Below, piece by piece: positions 8,849 to 17,485 of a DNA stretch of 64,000 nt. Where the stretch lies: assembly GCA_016214035.1 (NCBI GenBank), contig JACRPF010000013.1, positions 83,194 through 147,193 on the forward strand, in the 5' to 3' direction. This stretch comes from Spirochaetota bacterium. GTDB lineage: Bacteria > Spirochaetota > Brachyspiria > Brachyspirales > JACRPF01. A program made the translations under genes and the position numbers. Below the pieces are notes generated by a model, which did no database searches, was not told where the DNA came from, and worked only from the letters and a program-made list of their open reading frames with translations. How positions within the stretch are numbered: the first letter of the stretch is position 1; each line of letters starts with the position of its first letter.

Positions 8849-9862
8849 TCAGCGGGCCTCGGTGCAGAGTTTTATAAGGTCGTCGACATGGGCGGTTGCA
8901 AGACACTCAACGGTGTCGGCAGCGCCGTAGTATATCTTTACTTCACCGTCGGGTTCGAGCACCATGCCGCCGGGGAAAATGACGTCATTGCGGTAACCGC
9001 CCGATGCTTCATACGGAGCTTCCGGCGCGATGAGCGGTTCTTTACTCATGCCTACTATTTTCGATGGGTCATTGAGATCGAGGAGCATGATGCCGCCGGT
9101 ATAGCGTTTCGTCCACTTGGGTTCCCAGCCGTTTTTGCCGCGCGTTGCGTCGTCACGGTCAACGGCATGAAACGTGGTGAGCCAGCCCTTCTTTGTCTTT
9201 ATCGGCGGTGCCGCCGGACCGATTTTGTCGTTCGCGTACGGTACGTCCTCGACGCCGAGCACGAGATGCGAGTCGCCCCAGTATTTCATGTCGGGGGAAG
9301 CAGACATCCATATATCGAATCTGTCCTTGCCGCCGCGGCTGTATACCGGGAACGGTCGTTCAAGGCGCATATATCTGCCGCCAATCTTTTCGGGGAAGAG
9401 CACCATGTTGCGGTTGTCCGGTACGGTGAGATGGAGTACGTCGAACTTCTTGAAGTCATCGGTCACCGCGATGCCGCCGCGGAGGCCGTGGTTCGTATCA
9501 ACGGCGAAACACATGTACACGCGCCCGTCAATGACGGTGAGCCGCGGATCATATGAACGGCGTATCTCTCCGTCGGGACTGGAGAGATCGAAACAGGGTT
9601 TCGGTTCTACTTTCCATTTTTTTCCGTCGTCGCTGAATGCAAGACCGATGTTCGTTTTGAGTTCCCACGGTTTCTTCGTGCCCGCATCAACCTCAGCCTG
9701 CGTATTGCCGTAATCGTTGCGGAACACCATGACATATTTTCCCTGATATTTCGTTATTCCCGCGTTGAACACAAGCGTTGCCGGATACGGAACGTCCTTG
9801 TCGCACAGTACGGGATTGTTCGCATAGCGTTTGATCACGCTGCTTGAGGTAAGTTTTGACAT
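8849..9862 (-). CDS. GH130-like glycosidase/mannoside phosphorylase
   Basis: The 337-residue five-bladed propeller-type protein resembles glycoside hydrolase family 130, whose members phosphorolyse or hydrolyse beta-mannosides. Motifs include RYANNPVLCDKDVPYPATLV, FNAGITKYQGKYVMVFRND, RRSYDPRLTVIDGRVYMCFA, and GGYRNDVIFPGGMVLEPDGEVKIYYGAAD near the end. It has no signal peptide, so it is probably cytoplasmic. It follows the ManA-type gene in the same direction, which fits release of mannose-1-phosphate or a related sugar, but it has its own promoter. Exact linkage specificity cannot be read. Confidence 0.85.
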   Translation of the reverse strand: MSKLTSSSVIKRYANNPVLCDKDVPYPATLVFNAGITKYQGKYVMVFRNDYGNTQAEVDAGTKKPWELKTNIGLAFSDDGKKWKVEPKPCFDLSSPDGEIRRSYDPRLTVIDGRVYMCFAVDTNHGLRGGIAVTDDFKKFDVLHLTVPDNRNMVLFPEKIGGRYMRLERPFPVYSRGGKDRFDIWMSASPDMKYWGDSHLVLGVEDVPYANDKIGPAAPPIKTKKGWLTTFHAVDRDDATRGKNGWEPKWTKRYTGGIMLLDLNDPSKIVGMSKEPLIAPEAPYEASGGYRNDVIFPGGMVLEPDGEVKIYYGAADTVECLATAHVDDLIKLCTEAR

Positions 9863-9901
9863 ACGGACTCCTGAAAACGTAGATGATATTCAATCGCAGG
9901 C

Positions 9902-9929
9902 AGTGTAATGCATTCCTGTGAATTTTCAA
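9902..9929 (-). promoter_or_regulatory. Promoter of the GH130-like gene
   Basis: On the minus strand, TTGAAA (9929-9924), a 16-base spacer and TACACT (9907-9902) stand about 40 bases before the start, with AGGAG just before the ATG at 9862. The gene can therefore be expressed apart from the glycyl radical operon upstream. Confidence 0.55.
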
Positions 9930-9975
9930 GCAATGCGGGTTTTATCGATAAAAGGAGGCAAGGCGATGAGCACAA

Positions 9976-11076
9976 TCACTGTGCCGGTGGTGTAGCGATA
10001 AATACGGAAAGCGGCGAACCGTTGGCGGTGATTGAAAGCGAGCCCGCCGCAAACGGAAGGATGAAAGCGTCGCCTTTTTTGCACCATATCGACCGTGAGG
10101 TATCGAGATATCCTTCGCCTTCCAGTATGATTGCAACAGCGAAACTGTTCAGCGTATATTCCATGTTGTGCGTTGTCGTAATAATATTGATACCGAAGAA
10201 CTCGCGCCAGCTGCCGGCAAGCAGATCAACAGCACCTTCAACCGGGGCGTGGTGCGATGCAAGATTGCGGAGCAGTACGCCGCCTCTCTGACCGTCGAAG
10301 TCGAAACTTTCGAACATGCGGTTGTCGCCGAGGCCCATGTGTACCTGCGCGGGCGTAAGGTCCCAGCATGGTCCTTTTTTATCAAGCTGGAAAACGAAAT
10401 CGGTCGGCTCCTGCACTTCAATGCAGAACACGCCGCCGCCGATGGCATGCGGGACTTTTCCGGGAATGACGAAGAAATCATGCTCGCGTACATATACCTT
10501 ATTGAGCATCGAAAACATGCCGTTCACGTTCTGTTCGTCGTAGTGTCTCCGGAACAGCGTTTTATCGGCACGTTCATTGAAGCCGAGATATACATGCGGC
10601 GCATCGCCGTCGACCGTACGTCCGCCTGCGATATACCAAGTCTCCGTTTTGCCATATGACGAGTTGAGGTATTGTTTCGAGAATGCGCTGTCAGGATGCG
10701 ACTGAATCGGCAGACGGGTGAGCGAATCGAGTTCTTTCACGAGAATGCCGGTACGGTCGCCGATACGACTACGGTGTTCCGGCCCGAGCATGGCATCCGG
10801 ATAATCGCGTATGAGTGATGCGATGCTGTACAAAGTCCCGTCGATAATGACCGATGCGATACCTTCATCGGGACGTTCGCCGCCGAGTGCCACGGTGTCC
10901 GATCCTATCCAGTTCTCGGGATAGTAACCGTCCACGCTCGCTGATTTTCCGAGAAAGCAGTCGATGAGCGCGCCGCCGGTGTAGATGCGTGAGACGCGAT
11001 TCTCGGTGAGCTGTAGCGGCATTGAGAGGACAAGGGGCTTCAGCCCCTTGTGCATTATAATTTTGTCCTCACTCAT
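9976..11076 (-). CDS. manA: Mannose-6-phosphate isomerase, class I (ManA-like)
   Basis: The 366-residue cupin-fold protein resembles class I phosphomannose isomerases, zinc enzymes that interconvert mannose-6-P and fructose-6-P. Zinc-ligand signatures are LPIQSHPD (Gln and His), KTETWYI (Glu) and VPHAIGGG (His). The start overlaps the end of the upstream kinase gene by eight bases; MHKGL at 11055 is an alternative. Its place after a sugar kinase in a glycyl radical operon suggests it may act on a related sugar phosphate rather than on mannose-6-P itself (inference). Codons 9-16 contain a strong hairpin. Confidence 0.82.
   Translation of the reverse strand: MSEDKIIMHKGLKPLVLSMPLQLTENRVSRIYTGGALIDCFLGKSASVDGYYPENWIGSDTVALGGERPDEGIASVIIDGTLYSIASLIRDYPDAMLGPEHRSRIGDRTGILVKELDSLTRLPIQSHPDSAFSKQYLNSSYGKTETWYIAGGRTVDGDAPHVYLGFNERADKTLFRRHYDEQNVNGMFSMLNKVYVREHDFFVIPGKVPHAIGGGVFCIEVQEPTDFVFQLDKKGPCWDLTPAQVHMGLGDNRMFESFDFDGQRGGVLLRNLASHHAPVEGAVDLLAGSWREFFGINIITTTHNMEYTLNSFAVAIILEGEGYLDTSRSIWCKKGDAFILPFAAGSLSITANGSPLSVFIATPPAQ
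11030..11051. repeat. Perfect inverted repeat at the 5' end of manA
   Basis: ACAAGGGGC (11030-11038), loop TTCA, GCCCCTTGT (11043-11051) make a nine-pair GC-rich hairpin inside the first codons of manA, just after the end of the kinase gene. Neither strand has a T-run after it, so it is not a standard terminator. It could stabilise or process the operon mRNA. Confidence 0.55.
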
Positions 11077-12415
11077 ATCGTATCAGCTTTCCAATAGTTG
11101 CAAAATCTCCATGCCCCGTACCCACAGCAGCCGCCATCGCCGCGCCGACTGCCGCCTCCTCCACATGAGCGGGAAACCGCATCGCATAACCGAAACGCTT
11201 TTCAACGATATGTTTGAGCAGTTGGTTCTTTCTCAGTCCGTTGCCGGAACCGGTAAGCGATTGCACGCGCGTTCGTACCCGCGCCGGGATGGCCCGATAC
11301 ATGTCTGCCAATTCGTTCACCATGCCGTCGAGAAATCCGGCGATCAGATGTTCCGGCGTCAGATTGTCCATGGACATATTGCTGATGCCGCCGCGCCGGG
11401 CGGGGTCTGTCCTCGTTCCCGCAAATCGTGTGTCAACGGCAAGTCTGTCGGTAAGCGAGTCGTAATCGATGTCGTTCATCGCCGCATAAATATCCGGCGG
11501 CTGCTGCACACCGAAGCATGCGATTGTCTTTCTGAAAAAACGCTCAAGCAGCGCATATGATTTTCCGCCGCAGAGCGACGCGCCGACGAAAAGATAGCCG
11601 CCGCCGGGAAACGGCCGTGTGTCGAGTCCGTCAATGGCCGCGAACTTTTCCGTGAACGCCGAGACCTGCGCGCCGGTACCGAAATTTACCAGCGCAGTAC
11701 GCTCGATATTCCGTACTGAACCGAGGAAACTCGCCTGATTGTCACCGAGTGCGGTGACAACGGGAATGCCGTGCCAGTGACCTGCGATGGAAGCCGACGG
11801 GACGACATCGGGCAGCATCGTCGTGTCAATGCCCGATTGCGCCAATGCCTTTGTATCGAAGCAGCGTTTCCGAAGATCGAATACGCCGAAACTTGCCGCA
11901 TTCGTTGCGTCGATTTTCGGCGAACGGTTTCCGGTAAGTTTCATGACGATATAATCCATTATGGTGCAGAACGACACTGTGCATGCAGGTACGATATTAT
12001 TTTTCAGATTGTAAAAGTGTGTCGCCAATCCGAAGCCCGGTGCGACAGGATATCCGGTGATCCGCGAAAATCGTTCCGCGTACGTGCCGTACCGGTGCGG
12101 CAGTCCGGCACGGGTGTCCTGCCATGTATAGAGCGGACTAACCACATCACCGTTGTCATCGACGTACACGATGCCGTGCATCTGACCGGTAACGCCGATA
12201 CCGGCTATCCCGGAATGCTTTGCTGTAAGTCCGGTAATGATACGCCGTGCCGCTGCAAGTATCTTCGCAGTATCCTGGATGCGTTCCCACGAATTCGATG
12301 TGCGTATGAATGATCGGTTCTGCTGTGTAACAGCGGTGACGATACGCCGACTCGCGGTGTCCAGTACCGCTCCGCAGACTGACGTTGTGCCTATGTCGAT
12401 GCCGATGTATTTCAT
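11069..12415 (-). CDS. FGGY-family carbohydrate kinase (sedoheptulokinase-like)
   Basis: The 448-residue sugar kinase of the ASKHA fold begins MKYIGIDIGTTSVCGAVLD (phosphate 1 motif). GVTGQMHGIVYVDDNGDVVSPLYTWQDTR resembles sedoheptulokinases more than xylulokinases (shown in full for its length of motif only up to the key WQD). ALVNFGTGAQVSAF and SLTGSGNGLRKNQLL are the later ATP-site motifs. It would phosphorylate a ketose or polyol in the cytoplasm. The start at 12415 overlaps the regulator's stop as ATGA; the ORF is open further upstream, but the family N-terminus and the overlap fix it. Substrate is unknown. Confidence 0.82.
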   Translation of the reverse strand: MKYIGIDIGTTSVCGAVLDTASRRIVTAVTQQNRSFIRTSNSWERIQDTAKILAAARRIITGLTAKHSGIAGIGVTGQMHGIVYVDDNGDVVSPLYTWQDTRAGLPHRYGTYAERFSRITGYPVAPGFGLATHFYNLKNNIVPACTVSFCTIMDYIVMKLTGNRSPKIDATNAASFGVFDLRKRCFDTKALAQSGIDTTMLPDVVPSASIAGHWHGIPVVTALGDNQASFLGSVRNIERTALVNFGTGAQVSAFTEKFAAIDGLDTRPFPGGGYLFVGASLCGGKSYALLERFFRKTIACFGVQQPPDIYAAMNDIDYDSLTDRLAVDTRFAGTRTDPARRGGISNMSMDNLTPEHLIAGFLDGMVNELADMYRAIPARVRTRVQSLTGSGNGLRKNQLLKHIVEKRFGYAMRFPAHVEEAAVGAAMAAAVGTGHGDFATIGKLIRYE

Positions 12416-13452
12416 GTTTTCCCCGGTGTCCGTGTCAGTACGTTGCCTTTTCGATAGATAACATCTGCTTTCCATTCATCCGCCTTCGAATTCTGTTGCA
12501 TCAGCCGTTCATAGACCGTCATCGCGAGCGCTTCCATAGGCTGCTCATACACGGTAAGTCCGAGCGCTTCCGCACCGGGAAGGTCGTCAATGCAGACAAC
12601 ATCAATTGCCGACTTTTTTTCAATACAGTGGCGCTTCAGCGCAATGCCGATAACACCGTTGCCGCAGATGACGGCGTCGGTTTTTGACGGCAGCTCATTG
12701 AAAAGTTTTGCTGCAGCGGCATCGATATCACGCTCTCTGTTCCACGGCAGACGGAACACCGTTGTACCGGTGCGCATGAACGCCGCTTCACGTTCGGTAT
12801 TGCTTGAGATGACGCTGTTTTCCCAGCCGATATATGCGATATTCCCGGCGCCGTTCCCGGTAAGATACGCAGTGAGTGCGGTTATCGCGTGCGTATTATC
12901 AACGCTCACGCAATCCACGGCGGCAGATCTCATCACCCGGTCGAACAGCACCATGTTCATGCCGAGCCCCCGGAGACGCGTCAGCGCTTCGGAGTCAATC
13001 GTCTCGTCGTACGGCCAGATCACCGCATTGCGTATGCCGCGCTCGTAACAGCGGAAAAGATCTTCCGTGACAGGATGTTTACCCGCGGCTTTGAATACCA
13101 CGAGCGCGTCATGCTGTTCGGCCGCCGCTTCGAACGTTCTCAGGAACGACGCGAAGAACGGGCTTTCCGAAGGAGCAAGCACTGCAATCAGGCTTTGATC
13201 GCACGCATTCCCCCGGGAGTGCAGCGTAACCCGCGTCCCGTGACCCTGCCGCCGTGTTACGATGCCGTCATGCTCCAGTGCGGCAAGCGCGCTCCGTACG
13301 GTGACTCTGCTCATCTGATATTTTTCCGCAAGGTCGCGTTCCGTGGGAATGAGATCGCCGTCGCGGTACATACCATCGAATATCTTCCGTACAAGAATGG
13401 CGCGGAGCTTTATATGCAGGCGCTCGTCGGATTTTATTTTTTGTGTTTTCAT
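12412..13452 (-). CDS. GntR-HTH/LacI-type sugar-binding transcriptional regulator
   Basis: The 346-residue regulator has an N-terminal GntR winged helix (residues about 10-75: DLIPTERDLAEKYQMSRVTV, then ALEHDGIVTRRQGHGTRV). A periplasmic-binding-protein-like effector domain follows (about 85-345: SLIAVLAPSESPFFASFLRTF, with CVSVDNTHAITALTAYL and PSKTDAVICGNGVIGIAL), as in AraR. It sits third in the glycyl radical operon, overlapping both neighbours by four bases. It probably senses the pathway sugar and binds the palindrome over the operon promoter at 16701-16721 (inference). Confidence 0.88.
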   Translation of the reverse strand: MKTQKIKSDERLHIKLRAILVRKIFDGMYRDGDLIPTERDLAEKYQMSRVTVRSALAALEHDGIVTRRQGHGTRVTLHSRGNACDQSLIAVLAPSESPFFASFLRTFEAAAEQHDALVVFKAAGKHPVTEDLFRCYERGIRNAVIWPYDETIDSEALTRLRGLGMNMVLFDRVMRSAAVDCVSVDNTHAITALTAYLTGNGAGNIAYIGWENSVISSNTEREAAFMRTGTTVFRLPWNRERDIDAAAAKLFNELPSKTDAVICGNGVIGIALKRHCIEKKSAIDVVCIDDLPGAEALGLTVYEQPMEALAMTVYERLMQQNSKADEWKADVIYRKGNVLTRTPGKT

Positions 13453-15815
13453 ACCGCTGTCGACACCGGATCGAGACGTTTGATGATATCGTCCTGAATC
13501 GCCGGAGAAAGGTCGAGAAAGTTCACGAACGTACCGTGTATGCGCATGATGTAAATACCGTTCGGCGCATAGCGTTCAGGATGCGCGAGCACCTTCCTGA
13601 GCATAGCCGGCGTGTTCACATTCACATACAGATAAAACGGCGCGGCACCGTCACCCGAAAAAAAGAGAGGCGCGATCACACGATCGGCGAATGCCTGTCC
13701 TTTCTCCGCAAACGATGCTTCAGGAAAATACCGCGGGTCGATGCCGAAATGCGACGCATAGCCGCCGGTCATGAGCTCGAACGGCATTTTTTTCACCGAG
13801 AGCGTGCGAAAACCGAGTCCGGATACCGCTTCGCCGAAGAGCGGGTCAATACCGTACCCGAGCATTTCCCGTGCATGCCGTCCGTCGGGCGTTGCGCCGG
13901 TCCAGTAGCCGTAGAGCAGATGCGTCGACGGTGAGCTGAAATCCGGCCTGAACGGATTGCCGAGATAATTCTTCCGTGCGCTGATGCGCTCAGCGACATA
14001 TACCGCGAGCTTGCGTGTTTCACCATCGGCTGCGGTGATATTGTTGCCGTATTTCGGGGCTGCCGCGAGGAACTGTCTGAGATCCTCGGCGTCGGCAAAA
14101 TCATTCCTGAGTGCCGAAAGAAGTTTTCCGGCGTCTCCGGGACGTTCGTCCACGAGCGCATCGATGGCGGTGAATGAATCGGCGACTACGGAAAGTCCGT
14201 GGATGAGACATCCGCAGCCGTTGTATACCGTACCCTGTTTCTCCGCATCACGCATATCAATGCCGCTGTCGATACCGCCCATGAGCGACGACAGAAATGG
14301 CACGCGAAGGAGTGATAACGCCTTTGCGCAGCCGTTCGCCGCACTTGTCATACGGCCGATGAAATGTTCAAGGTTATCCTTGAACGTCGACCGTATATTC
14401 TTTAAATAAGTCAGCGGGTCATCGACAGCCCGCTCCGGACCGATATGTTCTCCGGTTATTGCCGATACGCCGCCGGAAAGCGTCAGCTCGAGCACTTTCG
14501 CGAGATTGAGCCAGCTTGCCGTAGTGTTCGCATTCTCTTTACCCATGATGAGAGGTTCCTGACAGCCGGCGATGGCGTAATCCTTCATGTGTCCGCGCTG
14601 AACTCCCGCGCGTGTCAGCACGGCGAATAGCGCATCGTCGTTAAAGAGCGACGGTGTGAGCATGCCGGGCGTAAAAAAGAATCTGCCGAGCGATTCATAG
14701 AGTTCCTTCGGTGTTTTGGAATGCAGCTTCACCGAGAGTATAGGCTGCGGATAATTGCATTCGAAATACGCATCAAGCACGGCGCTGCTCATGTTATTCG
14801 TCAGGTCGTTCCCGCCTTCGTCCCTGCCGCCGATCATGAGATTCTGCGAGATGGCCCAGCTCCGGTCGCCGACATTGAAGAACGTCAGCAGATGTTTCAT
14901 GAGCGCCGCCGAATGTTCTCTGCCGCAGTTGTCCATGGCGCGAAACGGTTCGAGTATCCGGTCGATGTTCCCCACGGAGAATGCGTACGGGTTCGGTGAT
15001 TGTTCGAGACACATGAGCTGCCAGAGCAGCATGAACGACTGTATCGCCTCATACAAATTCCGCGCGCCGTAGAGCGGCACATGCATGAGTGTTTCAGAGA
15101 TAAGCATCAGTTCCTGATGGCGCGGTTCATCTGCATTCTGCGCGAGCGTTTTTGCAAGTAAGCCGTAGCGGAAGGCGAGTTTCAAGACGGCTTCAAAGGA
15201 TATTTTCATTGCCGAAAGGACGGCACGTTTATCTGCATCGGTTTCATGCGAAAGCTTTTCATCGATGCGCTTCATCTCAGAAATAATACCGTTTGCCAGC
15301 ACCGGACGGAAATCGGCTATCGTGTGGCCGGTCACCTGTTCAACGAAATACGCGACTTCTTTCGTGTCTCCTTCGGCAGCGGCGTATACGCGCTTGAGCT
15401 CACGTACATACGGCGTCGAAGCAAAATATGATCTGACTTTTTCAATGCGCTCCGCGGTGAACTCGGCGTCCGGTTCGATGTCATTGTAAACGGCAAGCGG
15501 GTCGCAGTAGCCGGCGAACGATTCCATGGTGAACGCCGGATTGATGAGCGCATAACTTCGCGCAAACGCGTCACGCTGCGTTCCGGCAAAGACGGCGTCG
15601 CGGTGTATGGATATCGGCAGTTCCTCGGCGATGCGGAGCAGTGTTTTCGCCGCTGCCGCTTCGGGATGTTCAGTGCGATATTCTTCAGCGCACCGCATGC
15701 GTATTTCCTGCACGATGAACCAGCCGTCAAGACGCGTGCGTTTGCGCTCGTCGGCGAATAGTGTTCTCGCTTTCTGTGTGAGCAGTGCAGCGTCATATAC
15801 TTCCCGGTACGTCAT
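13449..15815 (-). CDS. Glycyl radical enzyme (PFL-like), substrate unknown
   Basis: The 788-residue enzyme has the catalytic GCQEP motif (thiyl C418 and base E420) in KDYAIAGCQEPLIMGKEN. It also has NGCGCLIHGLSVVADSF near residue 535 and the C-terminal glycyl radical loop RIHGTFVNFLDLSP with G761, 27 residues from the end. The single C-x-E at the active site, instead of the Cys-Cys pair of pyruvate formate-lyase, points to the eliminase/lyase branch (diol dehydratase, choline lyase and relatives). The RIHG loop differs from the usual RVxG. AGGAG stands before the start, and the activase gene ends eight bases upstream. The sugar-gene context suggests a sugar or anhydro-polyol phosphate substrate (inference). 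Confidence 0.93.
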   Translation of the reverse strand: MTYREVYDAALLTQKARTLFADERKRTRLDGWFIVQEIRMRCAEEYRTEHPEAAAAKTLLRIAEELPISIHRDAVFAGTQRDAFARSYALINPAFTMESFAGYCDPLAVYNDIEPDAEFTAERIEKVRSYFASTPYVRELKRVYAAAEGDTKEVAYFVEQVTGHTIADFRPVLANGIISEMKRIDEKLSHETDADKRAVLSAMKISFEAVLKLAFRYGLLAKTLAQNADEPRHQELMLISETLMHVPLYGARNLYEAIQSFMLLWQLMCLEQSPNPYAFSVGNIDRILEPFRAMDNCGREHSAALMKHLLTFFNVGDRSWAISQNLMIGGRDEGGNDLTNNMSSAVLDAYFECNYPQPILSVKLHSKTPKELYESLGRFFFTPGMLTPSLFNDDALFAVLTRAGVQRGHMKDYAIAGCQEPLIMGKENANTTASWLNLAKVLELTLSGGVSAITGEHIGPERAVDDPLTYLKNIRSTFKDNLEHFIGRMTSAANGCAKALSLLRVPFLSSLMGGIDSGIDMRDAEKQGTVYNGCGCLIHGLSVVADSFTAIDALVDERPGDAGKLLSALRNDFADAEDLRQFLAAAPKYGNNITAADGETRKLAVYVAERISARKNYLGNPFRPDFSSPSTHLLYGYWTGATPDGRHAREMLGYGIDPLFGEAVSGLGFRTLSVKKMPFELMTGGYASHFGIDPRYFPEASFAEKGQAFADRVIAPLFFSGDGAAPFYLYVNVNTPAMLRKVLAHPERYAPNGIYIMRIHGTFVNFLDLSPAIQDDIIKRLDPVSTAV

Positions 15816-15823
15816 ATGTTCTC

Positions 15824-16699
15824 CTACGTGGTGATGACATTCAAACCGCGGTCACGGAATATAGTTTCAGCCTGCCGCAGCGGTATCGCTTCACCCGGTA
15901 AGCGTTCATGATAGGCCATGCCGCATTGTTCCCATTTCACTTTTCCGTATTCATGATAGGCGAGTACTTCGAATTGAATATTCTGTATCGGTAAACAGCC
16001 GAGCACCCCGGCAAAACGGCGTATATCATCTGCACGGCTGTTGAATCCGGGTATCAACGTTATCCTTACCAGGACGGTCGTTTTCGTTCGCGCAGCTGCA
16101 GCAATATTCGCAATAACCGCTGTCATCGGTGAACCGGTTACCGCCGCCGCTACATCATCGTCATAATGTTTCAGGTCGATGATGACGGTATCGATGAGCG
16201 GAAAAAGTTCGCTGAGATGCGGATGCGTGCCGTTCGTCTCGATTGCGGTGTTTATTTCCATTGCTTTCAGCGCTTCCAGAAATGTACGGACTCCATCGAA
16301 CTGCATCGTCGGTTCGCCGCCGGACAATGTCACACCGCCGCCGCTGTGGAAAAGAGATTTTGCTCCGGTCACTTCTTTTATCAGTTCATTGATACTGCAT
16401 GACGCGGCACTCAGCCGTATCCCTTCATTTCGATTGACGGTCACGCATTCTTTTGTCATGCAGCGGGAACATATCGTCCGGTTTATCGTGCCGGTAATCG
16501 CTCCGTGCGGGCAGACTGACGGTACAAGCTTCGCCTGATTGACCATAAGCGTTCCGGAAGCGTTCATCCCCTCGGGATTGGAGCACCATGAACAGCGGAG
16601 ATTGCATCCCTGCAGATGATAGACAAGCCGGTTTCCCGGTCCATACTGACTGAAATTCCAGCCTTTTTGAAAGATGCTCAGTGTATCGATTTGCGCCAT
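15824..16699 (-). CDS. Glycyl-radical-enzyme activating enzyme (radical SAM)
   Basis: The 291-residue radical SAM protein installs the glycyl radical on its partner. The SAM cluster cysteines are C32, C36 and C39 in GCNLRCSWCSNPEG. A shortened ferredoxin-like insert with CPHG and CSRCMTKEC follows, probably binding an auxiliary cluster. FSGGGVTLSGGEPTMQ-type motif (HSGGGVTLSGGEPT) and FIDTVIIDLKHYD-type strand (LIDTVIIDLKHYD) are typical. It is the first gene of the operon, directly before the glycyl radical enzyme. No Shine-Dalgarno precedes the ATG, which lies close to the -10 region. Confidence 0.93.
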   Translation of the reverse strand: MAQIDTLSIFQKGWNFSQYGPGNRLVYHLQGCNLRCSWCSNPEGMNASGTLMVNQAKLVPSVCPHGAITGTINRTICSRCMTKECVTVNRNEGIRLSAASCSINELIKEVTGAKSLFHSGGGVTLSGGEPTMQFDGVRTFLEALKAMEINTAIETNGTHPHLSELFPLIDTVIIDLKHYDDDVAAAVTGSPMTAVIANIAAAARTKTTVLVRITLIPGFNSRADDIRRFAGVLGCLPIQNIQFEVLAYHEYGKVKWEQCGMAYHERLPGEAIPLRQAETIFRDRGLNVITT

Positions 16700-16700
16700 A

Positions 16701-16721
16701 TGGTATTATATAGTAATACCA
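16701..16721. promoter_or_regulatory. Perfect 21-bp palindromic operator of the glycyl radical operon
   Basis: TGGTATTA (16701-16708), centre TATAG, TAATACCA (16714-16721) form a perfect palindrome with eight-base arms. It covers the -10 region and transcript start of the activase operon and ends one base from the start codon at 16699. Position and symmetry are those of a repressor site, most likely for the GntR/LacI-type regulator encoded in the operon. Confidence 0.75.
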
Positions 16722-16737
16722 ATTATTGAATAGTCAA
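16705..16737 (-). promoter_or_regulatory. Promoter of the glycyl radical operon
   Basis: On the minus strand, TTGACT (16737-16732), a 16-base spacer and TACTAT (16715-16710) put the start near 16703, about four bases before the ATG. A TATAAT (16710-16705) one step closer would also give a leaderless transcript. Both overlap the palindrome. Confidence 0.55.
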
Positions 16738-16774
16738 ATTCAATGAATTCCCGGAAGAATGTGTGATAAAATCG

Positions 16775-17332
16775 TTACGACTTACGCTTGACGAAAAATC
16801 GCCTGATCAGGATATAGATCATTACCGGGATGAACAATAGATAGAAACCGGGTCCTGAAACGAATGCCCAGACCTTACGTGATGAAAAATACGCGGTATA
16901 GATGACCGCGCCAATATGAATTATCACATAGACGCTCATGCCGAGCAGCATGCGTTTCATGAGCGCGATGCCTTCCGGCGTCAGTTTGCGCCCCTGCATA
17001 TAGCGGGATATGTATGCGGTCAGAAAATCAGTCGGAGCGAATACGAGTACGAGCAGGAACACCAGCGCAATCGCTTCAATGAGTGCCGGTTTCATCTTGA
17101 AGAACATGTCGTTTTTGAGCACCAGCGATACGACGCCCAGTGCGACGATCAGGCCGACATCCAGCAATATAAAATAATCGAATTGTTTCGTAGTGACGTA
17201 GAAGAACACCATCTGGCCGATGGAGAATACCACTGCCGCGATGATGGACACGATAGTATTGTTGAAAATAGCGTCGACGATGAGGAATACGAGCAGCGGC
17301 AGGAGTTGTACAAACAGAAAAGCAGCGTCCAT
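16775..17332 (-). CDS. Multi-pass inner-membrane protein, possibly YciB/septation-protein-A-like
   Basis: The 185-residue protein has five or six hydrophobic segments. The pieces QLLPLLVFLIVDAIF, LGVVSLVLKNDMFFKMKPA and the C-terminal FVSGPGFYLLFIPVMIYI resemble the YciB/IspZ family by order and by the NDxFxKxKP element. This assignment is from memory of the family pattern and is moderate only. The ORF extends to 17374, but ATG 17332 has GACGGAG eight bases upstream and is preferred. A TTGACA stands at 17398-17393 on this strand with a poor -10. Confidence 0.55.
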   Translation of the reverse strand: MDAAFLFVQLLPLLVFLIVDAIFNNTIVSIIAAVVFSIGQMVFFYVTTKQFDYFILLDVGLIVALGVVSLVLKNDMFFKMKPALIEAIALVFLLVLVFAPTDFLTAYISRYMQGRKLTPEGIALMKRMLLGMSVYVIIHIGAVIYTAYFSSRKVWAFVSGPGFYLLFIPVMIYILIRRFFVKRKS

Positions 17333-17422
17333 GGTGATGACTCCGTCAATGACGATTTTATCTGGCCGTACCATATAACCGAATCAGGAGTATGTCAAAT
17401 GCGGTTTGACGATTCAATTTTC

Positions 17423-17450
17423 TTGACAGCGACCCGACGGATGATAGAAT
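17423..17450 (+). promoter_or_regulatory. Sulfatase promoter
   Basis: TTGACA (17423-17428), a 16-base spacer and TAGAAT (17445-17450) lie about 35 bases before the ATG at 17486, with GGGAG as ribosome site. Confidence 0.65.
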
Positions 17451-17485
17451 ACCGATAGTAGAAAATCAGCGGCGGGAGTACGGTA

